DNA of 64,000 nucleotides from Roseiarcus sp963820775 (GTDB taxonomy: Bacteria > Pseudomonadota > Alphaproteobacteria > Rhizobiales > Beijerinckiaceae), in NCBI GenBank assembly GCA_963820775.1, contig CAWGBF010000015.1, positions 1,116,001-1,180,000 of the forward strand, in the 5' to 3' direction. The notes below the pieces were generated by a model that made no database searches, was not told where the DNA came from, and saw only the letters and a list, made by a program, of their open reading frames with translations. Positions within the stretch are counted from its first letter, which is position 1. Each line of letters starts with the position of its first letter. The position numbers and the translations under genes were made by a program. This document shows, one piece after another, positions 17,935 to 26,844 of the stretch.

Positions 17935-19119
17935 ATGGGAGCCAAGGAGGAGTTCAACTCAAGGAATCGGCCGCGCTCCAGCCACTTTCGATGCGTCGAA
18001 CCGACGCGGCGCGATGTGACCTGCGGAGGAGCATTGGCGGCATTCAGCCTCTTGCTCACAGATCTGCTCGGATCAGCATCGCCCGTCAAAGCGGACGCTT
18101 TGGCGGGACCCGTCCCGACCCTTGACCGCGTCGCCGTCCGCATCGTCACCGAGGACTATCAATTCGCGGTCGCCCCGGCGCTCCGCAAGGAAGACGGCGT
18201 TGTGGTCGAGAATTTTGGCTGGGGCATCGGCCCTGATCATCCGCCCGGCAGAACGCTGGTCAGCGAGTTTGGGCTCTCTATGCATGTCGAAAGCCATCGC
18301 GGCGACGAAACGAGACAGATCCTGATGGACTTCGGCTTCACTCCCGAGGCGCTAAACAACAATCTGGCGCTGATCGGGATTCAGCCGTCCAGGCTCGACG
18401 CGCTTGTGCTGACCCATGGGCATTACGACCACTTTGGCGGCCTCGCCGGCTTCCTCAGGAACACTGCCGGCCAACTGAAGCCGAAGCTGCCATTCTACGT
18501 CGGTGGCGAAGACGCCTTCTGCGCGCGCGATTGGGTGGCGCCGCCGGTCAAGGGCAATTTCGGCGTGATCGACCGGGAGGCTCTCAAGACCACCGATCTG
18601 ATGGTGATGTCGACGCCGGAGCCTTCGCTTGTCGGGGGCCATGGGTTCACCTCGGGCCGCATCGCCGAGCAAAGCTTCGAGAAGTTGAAATCGCCGAGCG
18701 TGATGAAGCTCGGCATGGATCACGGATCGGGTTGCTCCGCGGCCAGCTTTAGTGACGCCGAGCAGAAGCTCGGATCGTTCCTCGACCAGTTCAATCACGA
18801 GATCGCAACCGCCTTCAATCTCAAGGACCGCGGGCTGATTGTTCTCACGTCCTGCAGTCACCGCGGGGTTGTCAATGCGGTGCGACAGGCGCAGGGGGTC
18901 TCCGGCGTCAAGAAAGTGCATGCAATCATCGGCGGCTTCCACCTTGCGCCCTACCCGCCGGAGTATCTGGCTGAAACCTTGTCCGCCATAAAGGAGATCG
19001 ACCCCGATTATCTCGTGCCGCTGCATTGCACCGGCGAACCGTTTTTCGACCTGGCGAAAGGCGAACTCGGGCCGAAAGTCATCCGAGCCTACACCGGCAC
19101 ACGTCTCGACTTCAGTTAG
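17935..19119 (+). CDS. Tat-exported MBL-fold metallo-hydrolase
   Basis: A 394-residue protein with a twin-arginine leader (PTRRDVTCGGALAAFSLLL) and a metallo-beta-lactamase fold. The dinuclear metal motif is H161-G-H-Y-D165-H166 in LVLTHGHYDHFGG. Later ligands lie in MDHGSGCS, SCSHRG and the C-terminal LVPLHCTGE. The layout resembles the 7,8-dihydropterin-6-methyl phosphate synthase-like subgroup (arCOG00503 type), whose substrates vary. Periplasmic location is inferred from the leader. GGGAGA precedes the ATG. Confidence 0.8.
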   Translation: MGAKEEFNSRNRPRSSHFRCVEPTRRDVTCGGALAAFSLLLTDLLGSASPVKADALAGPVPTLDRVAVRIVTEDYQFAVAPALRKEDGVVVENFGWGIGPDHPPGRTLVSEFGLSMHVESHRGDETRQILMDFGFTPEALNNNLALIGIQPSRLDALVLTHGHYDHFGGLAGFLRNTAGQLKPKLPFYVGGEDAFCARDWVAPPVKGNFGVIDREALKTTDLMVMSTPEPSLVGGHGFTSGRIAEQSFEKLKSPSVMKLGMDHGSGCSAASFSDAEQKLGSFLDQFNHEIATAFNLKDRGLIVLTSCSHRGVVNAVRQAQGVSGVKKVHAIIGGFHLAPYPPEYLAETLSAIKEIDPDYLVPLHCTGEPFFDLAKGELGPKVIRAYTGTRLDFS

Positions 19120-19311
19120 CGGGCGGGCCTTCATCGGCTGCCTCGATGGACCAGGCGCCGATAGCGAGGTTCAGCTTCCTGAGGTCGCTTCAGGCAGCCA
19201 ACGAGGCGGCCCGAACGGAGACGCGCCTCTAAAGCGGCTTTGAACCGGCTTTTCGCGCGATTTCCCGACGGGCTTTGACGCCGCCCTCGAATCGCCCTCT
19301 GGTCTGAGGCC

Positions 19312-20166
19312 ATGCTCGCCCCAATCCTCTCGATCCAGTCGCATGTCGTCTATGGCCATGTCGGCAATTCGGCGGCCGTGTTTCCTCTGCAGCGGTTGGG
19401 GCGCGAGATCTGGCCGCTGATGACGGTGCAGTATTCCAGTCATGTGGGTTATGCGGGCTGGCGCGGCCGCGCCTTCGACGCGGCGATGATCGACGATTGC
19501 CTGAGCGGATTGGAGGCGATCGGCGTGCTTCCGCGCTGCGCCGGGCTTTTGACCGGCTATCTCGGCAAGGCGGAGATCGGCGAGGCGGCTCTGCGCGCGC
19601 TTGATCGCATTCGCGCCGCCAATGGCGAAGCGGCCTACGCGTGCGATCCAGTGATCGGCGATGTGGGCCCAGGGATTTACGTGGCCGCCGGCGTCGGCGA
19701 GTTCTTCCGCGACCGCGCCCTGCCGCTCGCGACCATCGCCACGCCAAACGCCTTCGAGCTCGAATGGCTGACAGGCGAACCGGTGAACACCCTTCAAGCG
19801 GCGCGGCGGGCGATCGCCGCCTTGCGCGCGCGCGGACCGCGGGTCGTGGCGGCGACGTCCCTCCAGCTCGACGATACGCCTGCCGGCGCTCTCGACATTC
19901 TGGCGGGGGACGAAGCCAGCCTCTGGCGAGTTCGCACGCCCAAGCTGCCGATCTTGGTCAACGGATCTGGCGACCTGTTCGCGGCGCTATTCTTTCATCA
20001 TTGGCTTGAGACGGAGGACGCGCGCGACGCGCTATCGCGTGCGGCGTCGTCGGTTTACGCGGTGGTGAAGGCCACTTTCGACTCGGGGTCGCGCGAACTG
20101 AGCCTGATCTCTGCTCAAGATGAGTTGACCCGCCCATCGCAACTTTTTGCGGCAAAGGCAGTTTGA
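19312..20166 (+). CDS. pdxY: Pyridoxal kinase (PdxY/PdxK type)
   Basis: Phosphorylates pyridoxal with ATP in vitamin B6 salvage. The 284-residue ribokinase-fold protein starts ILSIQSHVVYGHVGNSAAVFPLQ, the family's substrate-binding opening. It contains GLLTGYLG, YACDPVIGD, TPNAFELEWLTG and the ATP/anion-hole NGSGDLFAALFFHHWL (catalytic Asp in GSGD). Length and motifs match PdxY. No operon partner is evident. Confidence 0.9.
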   Translation: MLAPILSIQSHVVYGHVGNSAAVFPLQRLGREIWPLMTVQYSSHVGYAGWRGRAFDAAMIDDCLSGLEAIGVLPRCAGLLTGYLGKAEIGEAALRALDRIRAANGEAAYACDPVIGDVGPGIYVAAGVGEFFRDRALPLATIATPNAFELEWLTGEPVNTLQAARRAIAALRARGPRVVAATSLQLDDTPAGALDILAGDEASLWRVRTPKLPILVNGSGDLFAALFFHHWLETEDARDALSRAASSVYAVVKATFDSGSRELSLISAQDELTRPSQLFAAKAV

Positions 20167-20258
20167 TTTCCTGAACCGTACATTTACTTTTCTTGCACTT
20201 CGGCGCATGAGTGAACGGTGTTTGGTGTACGATCGGGCGGGTTAAGGGGGAGCGGTTT

Positions 20259-20621
20259 ATGACAAATCCAGTCAGTCTCTTAGGGGCCGCCGCGCTCGGC
20301 GTCGTCCTGGCGTCGTCCTGCGCTCAGGCCCAGACGGTTCATCACCACGCCCATCATACGGCCGCCGCCGGCCGTCAGATTATCGTTCGGCAGGGCGTAG
20401 AGCCGTGGCTGACCCTGGGCACCTGGGCTCCCGTGGGCTCGCGCAACGGCTATGTTCTTGATACGCTGAGGCCGCCCCAGCGGTATTCCAACGAGGGGAC
20501 ATTCGTCGCCCCGCGCGGCCTCGACCGGCTGCCGAACGATGTTTCCCTCCCCCAGGCGAATAGGCCGTTGCTTATCGTCTCCTCGCCTGGCTTAAGTGGG
20601 CCGTTGTTCTCGTTGTATTGA
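20259..20621 (+). CDS. Secreted small protein of unknown function
   Basis: A 120-residue protein with a clear Sec signal peptide (LLGAAALGVVLASSCAQAQ, cleavage after AQA) followed by a His-rich stretch (TVHHHAHHT) and a Gly/Pro-rich body. AGGGGGAG precedes the ATG at 20259. No family recognised. The His cluster could bind metal, but nothing else supports this. Confidence 0.6.
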   Translation: MTNPVSLLGAAALGVVLASSCAQAQTVHHHAHHTAAAGRQIIVRQGVEPWLTLGTWAPVGSRNGYVLDTLRPPQRYSNEGTFVAPRGLDRLPNDVSLPQANRPLLIVSSPGLSGPLFSLY

Positions 20622-20666
20622 CGAGGCCCGCCGGCGCGCTAGGGGTGCTTCGGGCACGGGGCTCTG

Positions 20667-21569
20667 ATGACGCGCCGTTTTCAAACGCTCGATGTGTTCA
20701 CCGAGACGGCGCTGGCTGGCAATCCGCTCGCCGTGGTCCTCGACGCCGAAGGCCTCGACGATGCGCGCATGCAGGCGGTCGCCTCCGAATTTAACCTGTC
20801 CGAGACCTTGTTCGTCCTCGAGCCGAGGAATGCCATCAATAGCGCGCGGGTGAGGATTTTTACCCCGAAGCTCGAATTGCCCTTCGCCGGCCACCCTACA
20901 GTTGGAGCAGCGGCGCTGATCGCGCACCGGCGAGCGAGCGACCTGCTCGCCGCTCAGGATCTGAGAATTGTGCTCGAGGAGCCGATCGGCGACGTCGTCT
21001 GCGTCGCACGCCGACGCAAGGGCCAAGCGCTCGCGGCTTATTTTGAGCTGCCGAAGCTGCCTGAACCGCTCGCGGACAAACCACCACCCACGGCGGAAAT
21101 CGCCATGAGTTTAGGCCTTGAACCGCAGGACATCGGTTTCGACGGACATGAGCCGAGCCTCTACAGCGCGGGCGCGCCCTTCCTGTTCGTTCCGGTCCGC
21201 TCGCTTGACGCAGTCGGCCGCGCCGCGCCCGGAATCATGCCTTGGGCGACCAAGGACGGTCCGGCGACGTTCATGTATACCCGCGAGACGGAGCGCGAGG
21301 GGTCGGCGTATCACGCCCGCATGTTCGCAGGCGCCTGGGGGGTGAGCGAAGACCCGGCGACCGGGAGCGCGGTCGCCGGGTTTGCCGGCGTCGTGCAAGC
21401 TTTCGACCGTCCGCGCGACGGCGAGCATATGCTGACTATCGAGCAAGGTTTCGAAATGGGCCGGCCGAGCCTGATCGCGCTTGGTCTTGCGATCGAGAAT
21501 GGCGCGGTGGTCTCCGCGACGATCGGCGGCTCGGTCGTCGTCGTGTCCAGCGGCTCGCTCGACCTTTGA
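20667..21569 (+). CDS. PhzF-family isomerase/epimerase
   Basis: A 300-residue protein of the diaminopimelate-epimerase fold. It opens FQTLDVFTETALAGNPLAVV, the standard PhzF N-terminus; the general acid/base Glu is E46 in FNLSETLFV, and LPFAGHPTVGAA and DPATGSAVAGFAG mark the two symmetric halves. PhzF homologues outside phenazine clusters act on unknown small molecules, so this is not evidence for phenazine synthesis. Its stop overlaps the TTG start of the Nudix gene. Confidence 0.9.
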   Translation: MTRRFQTLDVFTETALAGNPLAVVLDAEGLDDARMQAVASEFNLSETLFVLEPRNAINSARVRIFTPKLELPFAGHPTVGAAALIAHRRASDLLAAQDLRIVLEEPIGDVVCVARRRKGQALAAYFELPKLPEPLADKPPPTAEIAMSLGLEPQDIGFDGHEPSLYSAGAPFLFVPVRSLDAVGRAAPGIMPWATKDGPATFMYTRETEREGSAYHARMFAGAWGVSEDPATGSAVAGFAGVVQAFDRPRDGEHMLTIEQGFEMGRPSLIALGLAIENGAVVSATIGGSVVVVSSGSLDL

Positions 21570-22300
21570 GCGAGCCGACGCGTCTTCTCAAGGTTGGCGA
21601 GCTCGACCTCCGATTCGAGCCCACGCGATGGACCTTCGCCGAACGCCAGGCGACGAGTATAGCCACACATTGGGCGCGGCTCACAAAGGCCAAGCCTTCG
21701 CTGTTCAACGGCAGGGTGCTACTTCTCGGCCAGCGTGCGTTCGAGACAGGCGCGGATGGCGTGCTCAGGCTGAAGGGCGTCTTCTTCGAGACCGACTACG
21801 CCGACTTCGTCGCCTGGGCCGATTTCGGCCACCCCGGTGAACCCGTCCACAATTGCTTCTCAATGGCTGCGTTGCGCTCGAACGACGGGGCGTTTCTGCT
21901 CGGCGAGATGGCGCACCATACCTACAGCGCCGGCCAGATCTATTTCCCCGCCGGAACGCCGGATCCCAACGACGTGTTCGAAGGCAAGGTCGATCTCGAG
22001 GCCAGCGCGCGCCGGGAATTGCTCGAAGAGACCGGGCTCCTGGCCGCTGAAACGAACATCGCGCCAGGCTGGACTTTGGCGATCACGCCTCAGCGCATCG
22101 CCTGCATGAAGCTCATGACGCTCCCTCTGCCAGCCGCCCTGCTCAAGGCGCGGATCGAAGTGTTCCTCGCGCGCGACCCTCTGGCGGAGTTTTCGCGCAT
22201 GCACATCATGCGCAGTCCCGAGGACATCGATGAAACGCGAGTGCCGATCTTCGTCGCCGACTATCTGCGCTACGCGTTCGGTCACAGATCGGCCGGATAG
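21566..22300 (+). CDS. Nudix hydrolase-family protein
   Basis: A 244-residue protein whose Nudix box is seen as GKVDLEASARRELLEETGLL (REx2EExG core present). A long N-terminal region precedes it (LKVGELDLRFEPTRWTF). I chose the TTG at 21566, overlapping the phzF TGA; the frame is open upstream, but that region lies inside phzF. Likely hydrolyses a nucleoside diphosphate-linked substrate. The last 19 bp overlap the 3' end of the convergent lipoprotein gene. Confidence 0.8.
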   Translation: MSEPTRLLKVGELDLRFEPTRWTFAERQATSIATHWARLTKAKPSLFNGRVLLLGQRAFETGADGVLRLKGVFFETDYADFVAWADFGHPGEPVHNCFSMAALRSNDGAFLLGEMAHHTYSAGQIYFPAGTPDPNDVFEGKVDLEASARRELLEETGLLAAETNIAPGWTLAITPQRIACMKLMTLPLPAALLKARIEVFLARDPLAEFSRMHIMRSPEDIDETRVPIFVADYLRYAFGHRSAG

Positions 22301-22620
22301 CCGTGCCGCCTTTCTGACGCCGCGACCATTGACTTGGCCTCGGCGTCGCGTCCGGCTTTGCAGACGCGTGAAGCAGCGTCCGTGTCGCGCTTGATCTGAT
22401 TGTAAACCGACTGGACGACATGCCCCATGGACAAATCATTGTCCTGGACGGCGCGATAGCGGGCGATTTTGGCGGAACAATCCGTCCCTTCAGGCAGCTG
22501 GAAGCCCGCCGGCGTCACCGCGACGGATCCCGGCGCCGGCGGAGCCGAGGCCTGCGGCGCCGGCGCGTTGCAGGCGGCGAGCGCGAAACCAGCGGCAACC
22601 AGCACGGCGAGCGTCTTCAT
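22282..22620 (-). CDS. Small predicted lipoprotein
   Basis: A 112-residue protein with a lipobox LAAC at residues 14-17 (VLVAAGFALAACNAP), followed by an Ala/Pro linker and a helical domain with two cysteines (TDCSAK and SRVCKAG) that could pair. Outer-membrane or inner-membrane lipoprotein of unknown function. Confidence 0.7.
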   Translation of the reverse strand: MKTLAVLVAAGFALAACNAPAPQASAPPAPGSVAVTPAGFQLPEGTDCSAKIARYRAVQDNDLSMGHVVQSVYNQIKRDTDAASRVCKAGRDAEAKSMVAASERRHGYPADL

Positions 22621-22771
22621 GGGTTCCTAGGCTCCTGGCGAGCGATTCGAGGCGTTCGATCTGAAACGCCCCGAAAACGCTGGGCCGTCAAGAACCTCCA
22701 AGCCTGGTCACGCGCGTCGGGCGGCAGAACGGATCACTCGCTCAGCCGGTGTTCCCCTAGTCGCACTGATC

Positions 22772-23146
22772 TTACCGCCCTGGAATCGCCGCGGGATGGT
22801 GGACAGACCAGATCTCGGAGATCGATGACAGGACGACAATCGCACCAAGCACGACACATGACCACATCGCCGCATGGATCGCTGCGAATCCAAAGACCCA
22901 AGGCGCGATGATCACCAGCGCGCCGACGATCAGCGCGACCCATTCCTCCCACTCGGCGAACTGCATGAGGGCGACGAGACCCATAACGAAGATGACGACG
23001 CCGCCGATCCATGCCGTTCTCGCCGCCGTGGGATCCCCGGAGAATCGCAAGGCCCAAGGCGATAGGAAGAGCAGCGCGCCGCAGATCAGGTTGATCCAAT
23101 CCTGGACATTTTTTTCGCTCCCGCGCAACGAAGCACTGTTTGCCAT
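22772..23146 (-). CDS. SPW-repeat membrane protein
   Basis: A 124-residue protein with four transmembrane helices and two SPW-type repeats: FLSPWALRFSG and IIAPWVFGFAA, each at the end of a helix, plus the N-terminal VQDWINLICGALL. This is the SPW family of small bacterial and archaeal membrane proteins; function unknown. AGGAGG lies upstream of the ATG at 23146. Confidence 0.8.
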   Translation of the reverse strand: MANSASLRGSEKNVQDWINLICGALLFLSPWALRFSGDPTAARTAWIGGVVIFVMGLVALMQFAEWEEWVALIVGALVIIAPWVFGFAAIHAAMWSCVVLGAIVVLSSISEIWSVHHPAAIPGR

Positions 23147-23277
23147 TTCAAACCTCCTTCATCACACACGGCGTTGGATAACGCCTTTAACTGCTTTACC
23201 TAACTCTCGTTTTTGGGAATTTGATGGCGGTCCGCGCGAACGGCTTGCGAAGGCGGGCGGCTGATAAAGCGCGCGGC

Positions 23278-24228
23278 ATGACTGACAGGATCACCATTTT
23301 CGGCTACGGCCCGGTCGGACGCGCCACGGCGGCGCGGCTCATCGCCGAAGGGCGTGAAGTGATCGTCGCGCAGCGTAACGCGCCGGTCGACCTGCCAAAG
23401 GCAGCGACGTTCGCGCCAGCCGACGCGCTCGACCGCGACGCGGTCGTTAACGCAGTACGCGGTTCGGGACAGTTCGTCGTCACGATCGGTTTTCCTTATT
23501 CCGGCGTCCTCTGGCGTGACGTCTGGCCAAAGGCGATCGCGAACTTTGTCGCGGCCTGCAAGGCCACCGGCGCGCGCATGGTGTTCATGGATGATCTCTA
23601 TATGTACGGCCCCCAGACAACGCCGCTCACCGAGACGATGCCGCTTTTCGACTATGGCCTGAAGCCCGCGGCCCGCTCGGCCGCGACTCGGGTCTGGATG
23701 GCCGCGGCGTCCGCGGGTGAAGCGCGTGTGGCGGCGCTGCGCGCGCCCGACTTCTATGGGCCTGGCGTCGGTCCGTCTTTTCTCGGGGATACTTCAATCG
23801 GCAAGCTCGCCCAAGGTCGGCCCGCAATATTCATTGGTTCGCCGGACGTGCTGCACGACTATGCCTACGTGCCCGATATCGCACGTGCGATAACGACGCT
23901 TTTGGATGCGCCCGATTCAGCCTTCGGCCAGGCCTGGCATATGCCCTGCGCGCCGACCCGCGCCACGCGCGACATCCTCGCCATCGCGGCCGAGACGCTC
24001 GGCGTGAAGCTTCGCATCAGCGCCCTGCCAGCCTGGATGCTGGGCGCGAGCGCAATGTTCTCACCCCTCTTGCGAGAAATGGTCGAGATGCGCTTCCAAT
24101 GGGATCGGCCCTATCACGTCGATGCGAGCCGTTTCGCCGCCGCCTTCTGGTCGGACGCGACGCCGTTCGAAACGGGCGTCCCCGAGACGGCGCTCGCCTT
24201 TCGCGACGCACTAAAACGGAGACGCTGA
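23278..24228 (+). CDS. Atypical SDR / NAD(P)-dependent epimerase-like protein
   Basis: A 316-residue Rossmann-fold protein. The dinucleotide site is ITIFGYGPVGRATAARL, and DDLYMYGP sits where extended SDR enzymes carry their active-site segment. YVPDIARAITTLL and the C-terminal helices match NAD-dependent epimerase/dehydratases. I preferred the ATG at 23278 because the Rossmann strand begins five residues later. The 3' third of this gene is also present as a decayed copy at 26570-26835. Confidence 0.8.
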   Translation: MTDRITIFGYGPVGRATAARLIAEGREVIVAQRNAPVDLPKAATFAPADALDRDAVVNAVRGSGQFVVTIGFPYSGVLWRDVWPKAIANFVAACKATGARMVFMDDLYMYGPQTTPLTETMPLFDYGLKPAARSAATRVWMAAASAGEARVAALRAPDFYGPGVGPSFLGDTSIGKLAQGRPAIFIGSPDVLHDYAYVPDIARAITTLLDAPDSAFGQAWHMPCAPTRATRDILAIAAETLGVKLRISALPAWMLGASAMFSPLLREMVEMRFQWDRPYHVDASRFAAAFWSDATPFETGVPETALAFRDALKRRR

Positions 24229-24239
24229 AGGGCGCGCTC

Positions 24240-26351
24240 TCAGCCCAGTCCGACCGCTCGCCAGCTCGACCCGAGATTGCTGCTAACGGGGCCGCCGCCG
24301 ACGATGGCGTTCCCGTTCATCTCCCAGAGTGAGGTTTGGCCGCTGGTGTTTTGAAGAAGGATGTCGGAGCCGCCGCCAGTTCCGATGGCGTGCCAACTCG
24401 GCCCGGGATTGGCGCTGACCGGGCCGCCGCCGATCAAGGCGTTCCCGTCCATCTCCCAGACCGAGATTTGGCCGCTGGTCGCGTTCTGCCACAGAATGTC
24501 GGACTTGCCATCGTGGTTGAAATCGCCCGCGCCGATCGCTTGCCAAGCGGGTCCGGGATTGGGGTTGACCGGCCCGCCGCCGATCAAGGCGTTCCCGTTC
24601 ATCTCCCAGATCGAGACCTGACCGCTGCTCGAATTCCGCCACAGGATGTCGGAGAGGCCGTCGTGGTTGAAATCGCCCGTGCCGACCGCTTGCCAATTTG
24701 GCCCGGGATTGGGGCTAACCGGCCCGCCGCCGACCAGCGTGTTCCCATGCATTTCCCAGATCGAGGCTTGGCCGGTGTTCGTATTCCGCCACAGGATGTC
24801 GGAGAGGCCGTCGTGGTTGAAATCGCCGGTTCCGATCGCTTTCCAACTCGGCCCGGGATTGGGGCTGACGACTCCGCCGCCAAGCATATTGTTCCCGTTC
24901 ATGTCCCAGATCGAGACCTGGCCGCTGCTCGTGTTCTGAGAAAGGATGTCCGAATGGTGGTCGCCGTTGAAATCGCCCGTTCCAATTGTTGTCCAACTCG
25001 GATCGGGATTGAGGTTCACAGCGCCGCCGCCGACGATGGCGTTCCCGTTCATCACCAAGACCGCCGCCTGCCCATTGGCGCTCTGAAACAGGATGTTGTT
25101 GGCGACTTCTGGCGTCAGCGCGGTCAGATTCGAAGCGCGCAAGCCGAACGAATACTTTCCGGAAATGGGTTCGATTTCGTGTGTCCCCGGGCCAGTGCCG
25201 TCGGTTGTCCACAAGCCTTGGAATCCTACGTTGTTATAGGCTGAGAACACCAGTTGGCCGTTATAGACTTCGAAACTGGAAGGACTGAGGCCATTAGTAT
25301 TGGCGACTGTCAGCATCTGCGTGCCCGCCATTGTTCCGTCGGTTTCCCACAATTGCTCGCGACCAAATTTGTCAGCGCCGTTAAAAAAGACTTTCCCGTT
25401 AAAGACAGTCATATTGTGCGGGTTCAATCCAGATGGGTCTGTTGCGCCTCCGATTCCCGCGTAGACTTCGTGCGTGCCCTCTGGCGTTCCGTCAGTCACC
25501 CACAAACCCTTCTCGCCGTCGGCGTCGAGGCCATTGAACAGCAGTTCACTGCCAAAAACGGTCAAGTCGGTCGGGCTGAGCCCGTGTGTCGGGTCGGCTC
25601 CGCTGAGTTCGTCCAACAATTCATGCGTTCCAGGGGCGCTGCCATCCGTCACCCACAATCCGGTGAGACCATTGGCGTCGACGCCGCTAAACCACACCTC
25701 ATTTTCGAAGACGGTCATATCGCTCGGGTTGAGTCCGGTCCCCGTCGTCGATGCTCCGGCGATGTCGGTCAGTTCCTGTGTTCCCGCGCCTGTGCCGTCA
25801 GTCGCCCACAGTCCAAGAAGGCCTGCCGCGTCAGCGCCGTTAAACAGAGCTGCGCCATTTAAGATGGTGATGTCGGTTGGGTTTATCCCGGTGGAAGCCG
25901 TCCCGTCGGTAATTTTTTTGGTGCCGGCCGCCGTTCCGTCGGTCATCCACAACCCCGACGCACCGCCGGTGTCGATGCCGCGAAACAGCACCTCGTTGCC
26001 GAAAACCGTGAAGCCCGGACGCACGGTTGGGGTGAAGATGCCCGACGAACTCGCTCCTACAACCGGGGTAAGGGCAACGGTGCCGGCAGCCGTGCCGTCA
26101 CTTGTCCACAAATTAAACGGGCCAATAGCGCCGGGACCGCTTCGGCCCCCGAAAAGCACCTGATTGTTGAAAATCGTCAGATTTAAAGACACCCCGGCGT
26201 TTGGTGCGAATCCGTAACCCGCCTCCCCTGCGATCAGCGGCGACGTTGGACCACCCAGTTCAAAGGTTCCGCTTGCTGTGCCATCCGTCTCCCAAAGACT
26301 AACGGTGCCGCCTGCGTCTTCGCCTTCGAAAAGAATGATTTTGGGCAGCAT
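24240..26351 (-). CDS. Tandem-repeat protein: eight ELWxxDGT repeats plus six FG-GAP/VCBS-type repeats (copy A)
   Basis: A 703-residue protein with no enzyme domain. The N-terminal two thirds is eight repeats of about 47-55 residues built on the motif LW-x-TDGT-x2-GT (for example GLWVTDGTPEGTHEV), each followed by a VLFNGxDxxG strand. The last third is six repeats of about 51 residues with the calcium-loop pattern DFNHDGLSDILW then SIWEMNGN and NPGPSW. Both repeat types build beta-propeller blades, so a large calcium-stabilised surface or adhesive protein is likely. There is no Sec or Tat leader (MLPKIILFEGEDAGG), so export, if any, would be by another route. Paralogue of the gene at 26845-28899. 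Confidence 0.8.
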   Translation of the reverse strand: MLPKIILFEGEDAGGTVSLWETDGTASGTFELGGPTSPLIAGEAGYGFAPNAGVSLNLTIFNNQVLFGGRSGPGAIGPFNLWTSDGTAAGTVALTPVVGASSSGIFTPTVRPGFTVFGNEVLFRGIDTGGASGLWMTDGTAAGTKKITDGTASTGINPTDITILNGAALFNGADAAGLLGLWATDGTGAGTQELTDIAGASTTGTGLNPSDMTVFENEVWFSGVDANGLTGLWVTDGSAPGTHELLDELSGADPTHGLSPTDLTVFGSELLFNGLDADGEKGLWVTDGTPEGTHEVYAGIGGATDPSGLNPHNMTVFNGKVFFNGADKFGREQLWETDGTMAGTQMLTVANTNGLSPSSFEVYNGQLVFSAYNNVGFQGLWTTDGTGPGTHEIEPISGKYSFGLRASNLTALTPEVANNILFQSANGQAAVLVMNGNAIVGGGAVNLNPDPSWTTIGTGDFNGDHHSDILSQNTSSGQVSIWDMNGNNMLGGGVVSPNPGPSWKAIGTGDFNHDGLSDILWRNTNTGQASIWEMHGNTLVGGGPVSPNPGPNWQAVGTGDFNHDGLSDILWRNSSSGQVSIWEMNGNALIGGGPVNPNPGPAWQAIGAGDFNHDGKSDILWQNATSGQISVWEMDGNALIGGGPVSANPGPSWHAIGTGGGSDILLQNTSGQTSLWEMNGNAIVGGGPVSSNLGSSWRAVGLG

Positions 26352-26569
26352 CTCGTATCCTCATTCACGTAGAGTTAGCGAAAACGACGGGGTTGCTACG
26401 AGCGGTCTTGCCGCTGTCGGGTGAATAGCGGTTTGTTGGGCGAACCTACCGGCGGGAACCGTAGGCCCACCGATCGACTTCACCAAGATCATTCTGTTTT
26501 TTTTGCTAACAGACGCGAGACAAGTTGACAATAAGAAAAGTTGACGCCTGTTACCGTCGTCCTTACCGG
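26352..26569. other. Upstream region of repeat-protein gene copy A
   Basis: About 220 bp. It contains an imperfect hairpin CTGTT-T-rich-TAACAG near 26492 and a repeated word AAGTTGAC at about 26522 and 26538. A short ORF over this stretch has no support. It merges into the epimerase remnant. Confidence 0.4.
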
Positions 26570-26835
26570 GCGCCCGCGCGACGTCGTCGCCCCCGGCCAA
26601 AATGTCAGCGTAAAGCTTCGCACAGCGCCCGCTAGCCCGGATCCCGGCGACGAGGGCGATGTTTCCCGAGCCTCCAGCGAGAAGTCATCGAGACGCGTTT
26701 TTTAAGGGATCGACCCTACCTAGCCGACGCGAGTTGTCGTTCCGCCGCCTTCCGGTCGGACGCTAAGCCGTTCGAAACCGGCGCTCCCAAGCCGCGCTCG
26801 CCGTTCGCGCCGTATTGAAGCGCAGGCGCTGAAAC
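26570..26835 (+). pseudogene. Decayed copy of the 3' third of the epimerase gene
   Basis: Aligning by eye with 23968-24236 gives long shared words in the same order: CGCGCGAC, GCTTCGCA, GCGAGAA, TCGAGA, GGGATCG, CGCCGCCTTC-GGTCGGACGC and GCCGTTCGAAAC, then the final GGCGCTGAA. The copy has in-frame stops and small indels. It stands in the same position relative to repeat gene copy B as the intact gene does to copy A, so the epimerase tail and repeat gene were duplicated as one unit. Confidence 0.8.
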
Positions 26836-26844
26836 TGCAGCGGG

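Noticed and set aside
20667..21569. PhzF as evidence for a phenazine cluster
   Set aside because: No other phz genes are nearby and PhzF homologues are widespread outside phenazine synthesis.
24300..25060. Regularly spaced DNA repeats of about 150 bp, CRISPR-like at first glance
   Set aside because: They are the coding repeats of the FG-GAP-type protein; the frame is open throughout and there are no unique spacers between short palindromic repeats.
26361..26600. Small minus-strand ORF between the two repeat genes
   Set aside because: Overlaps the epimerase remnant and the upstream region of copy A, with no coding character.
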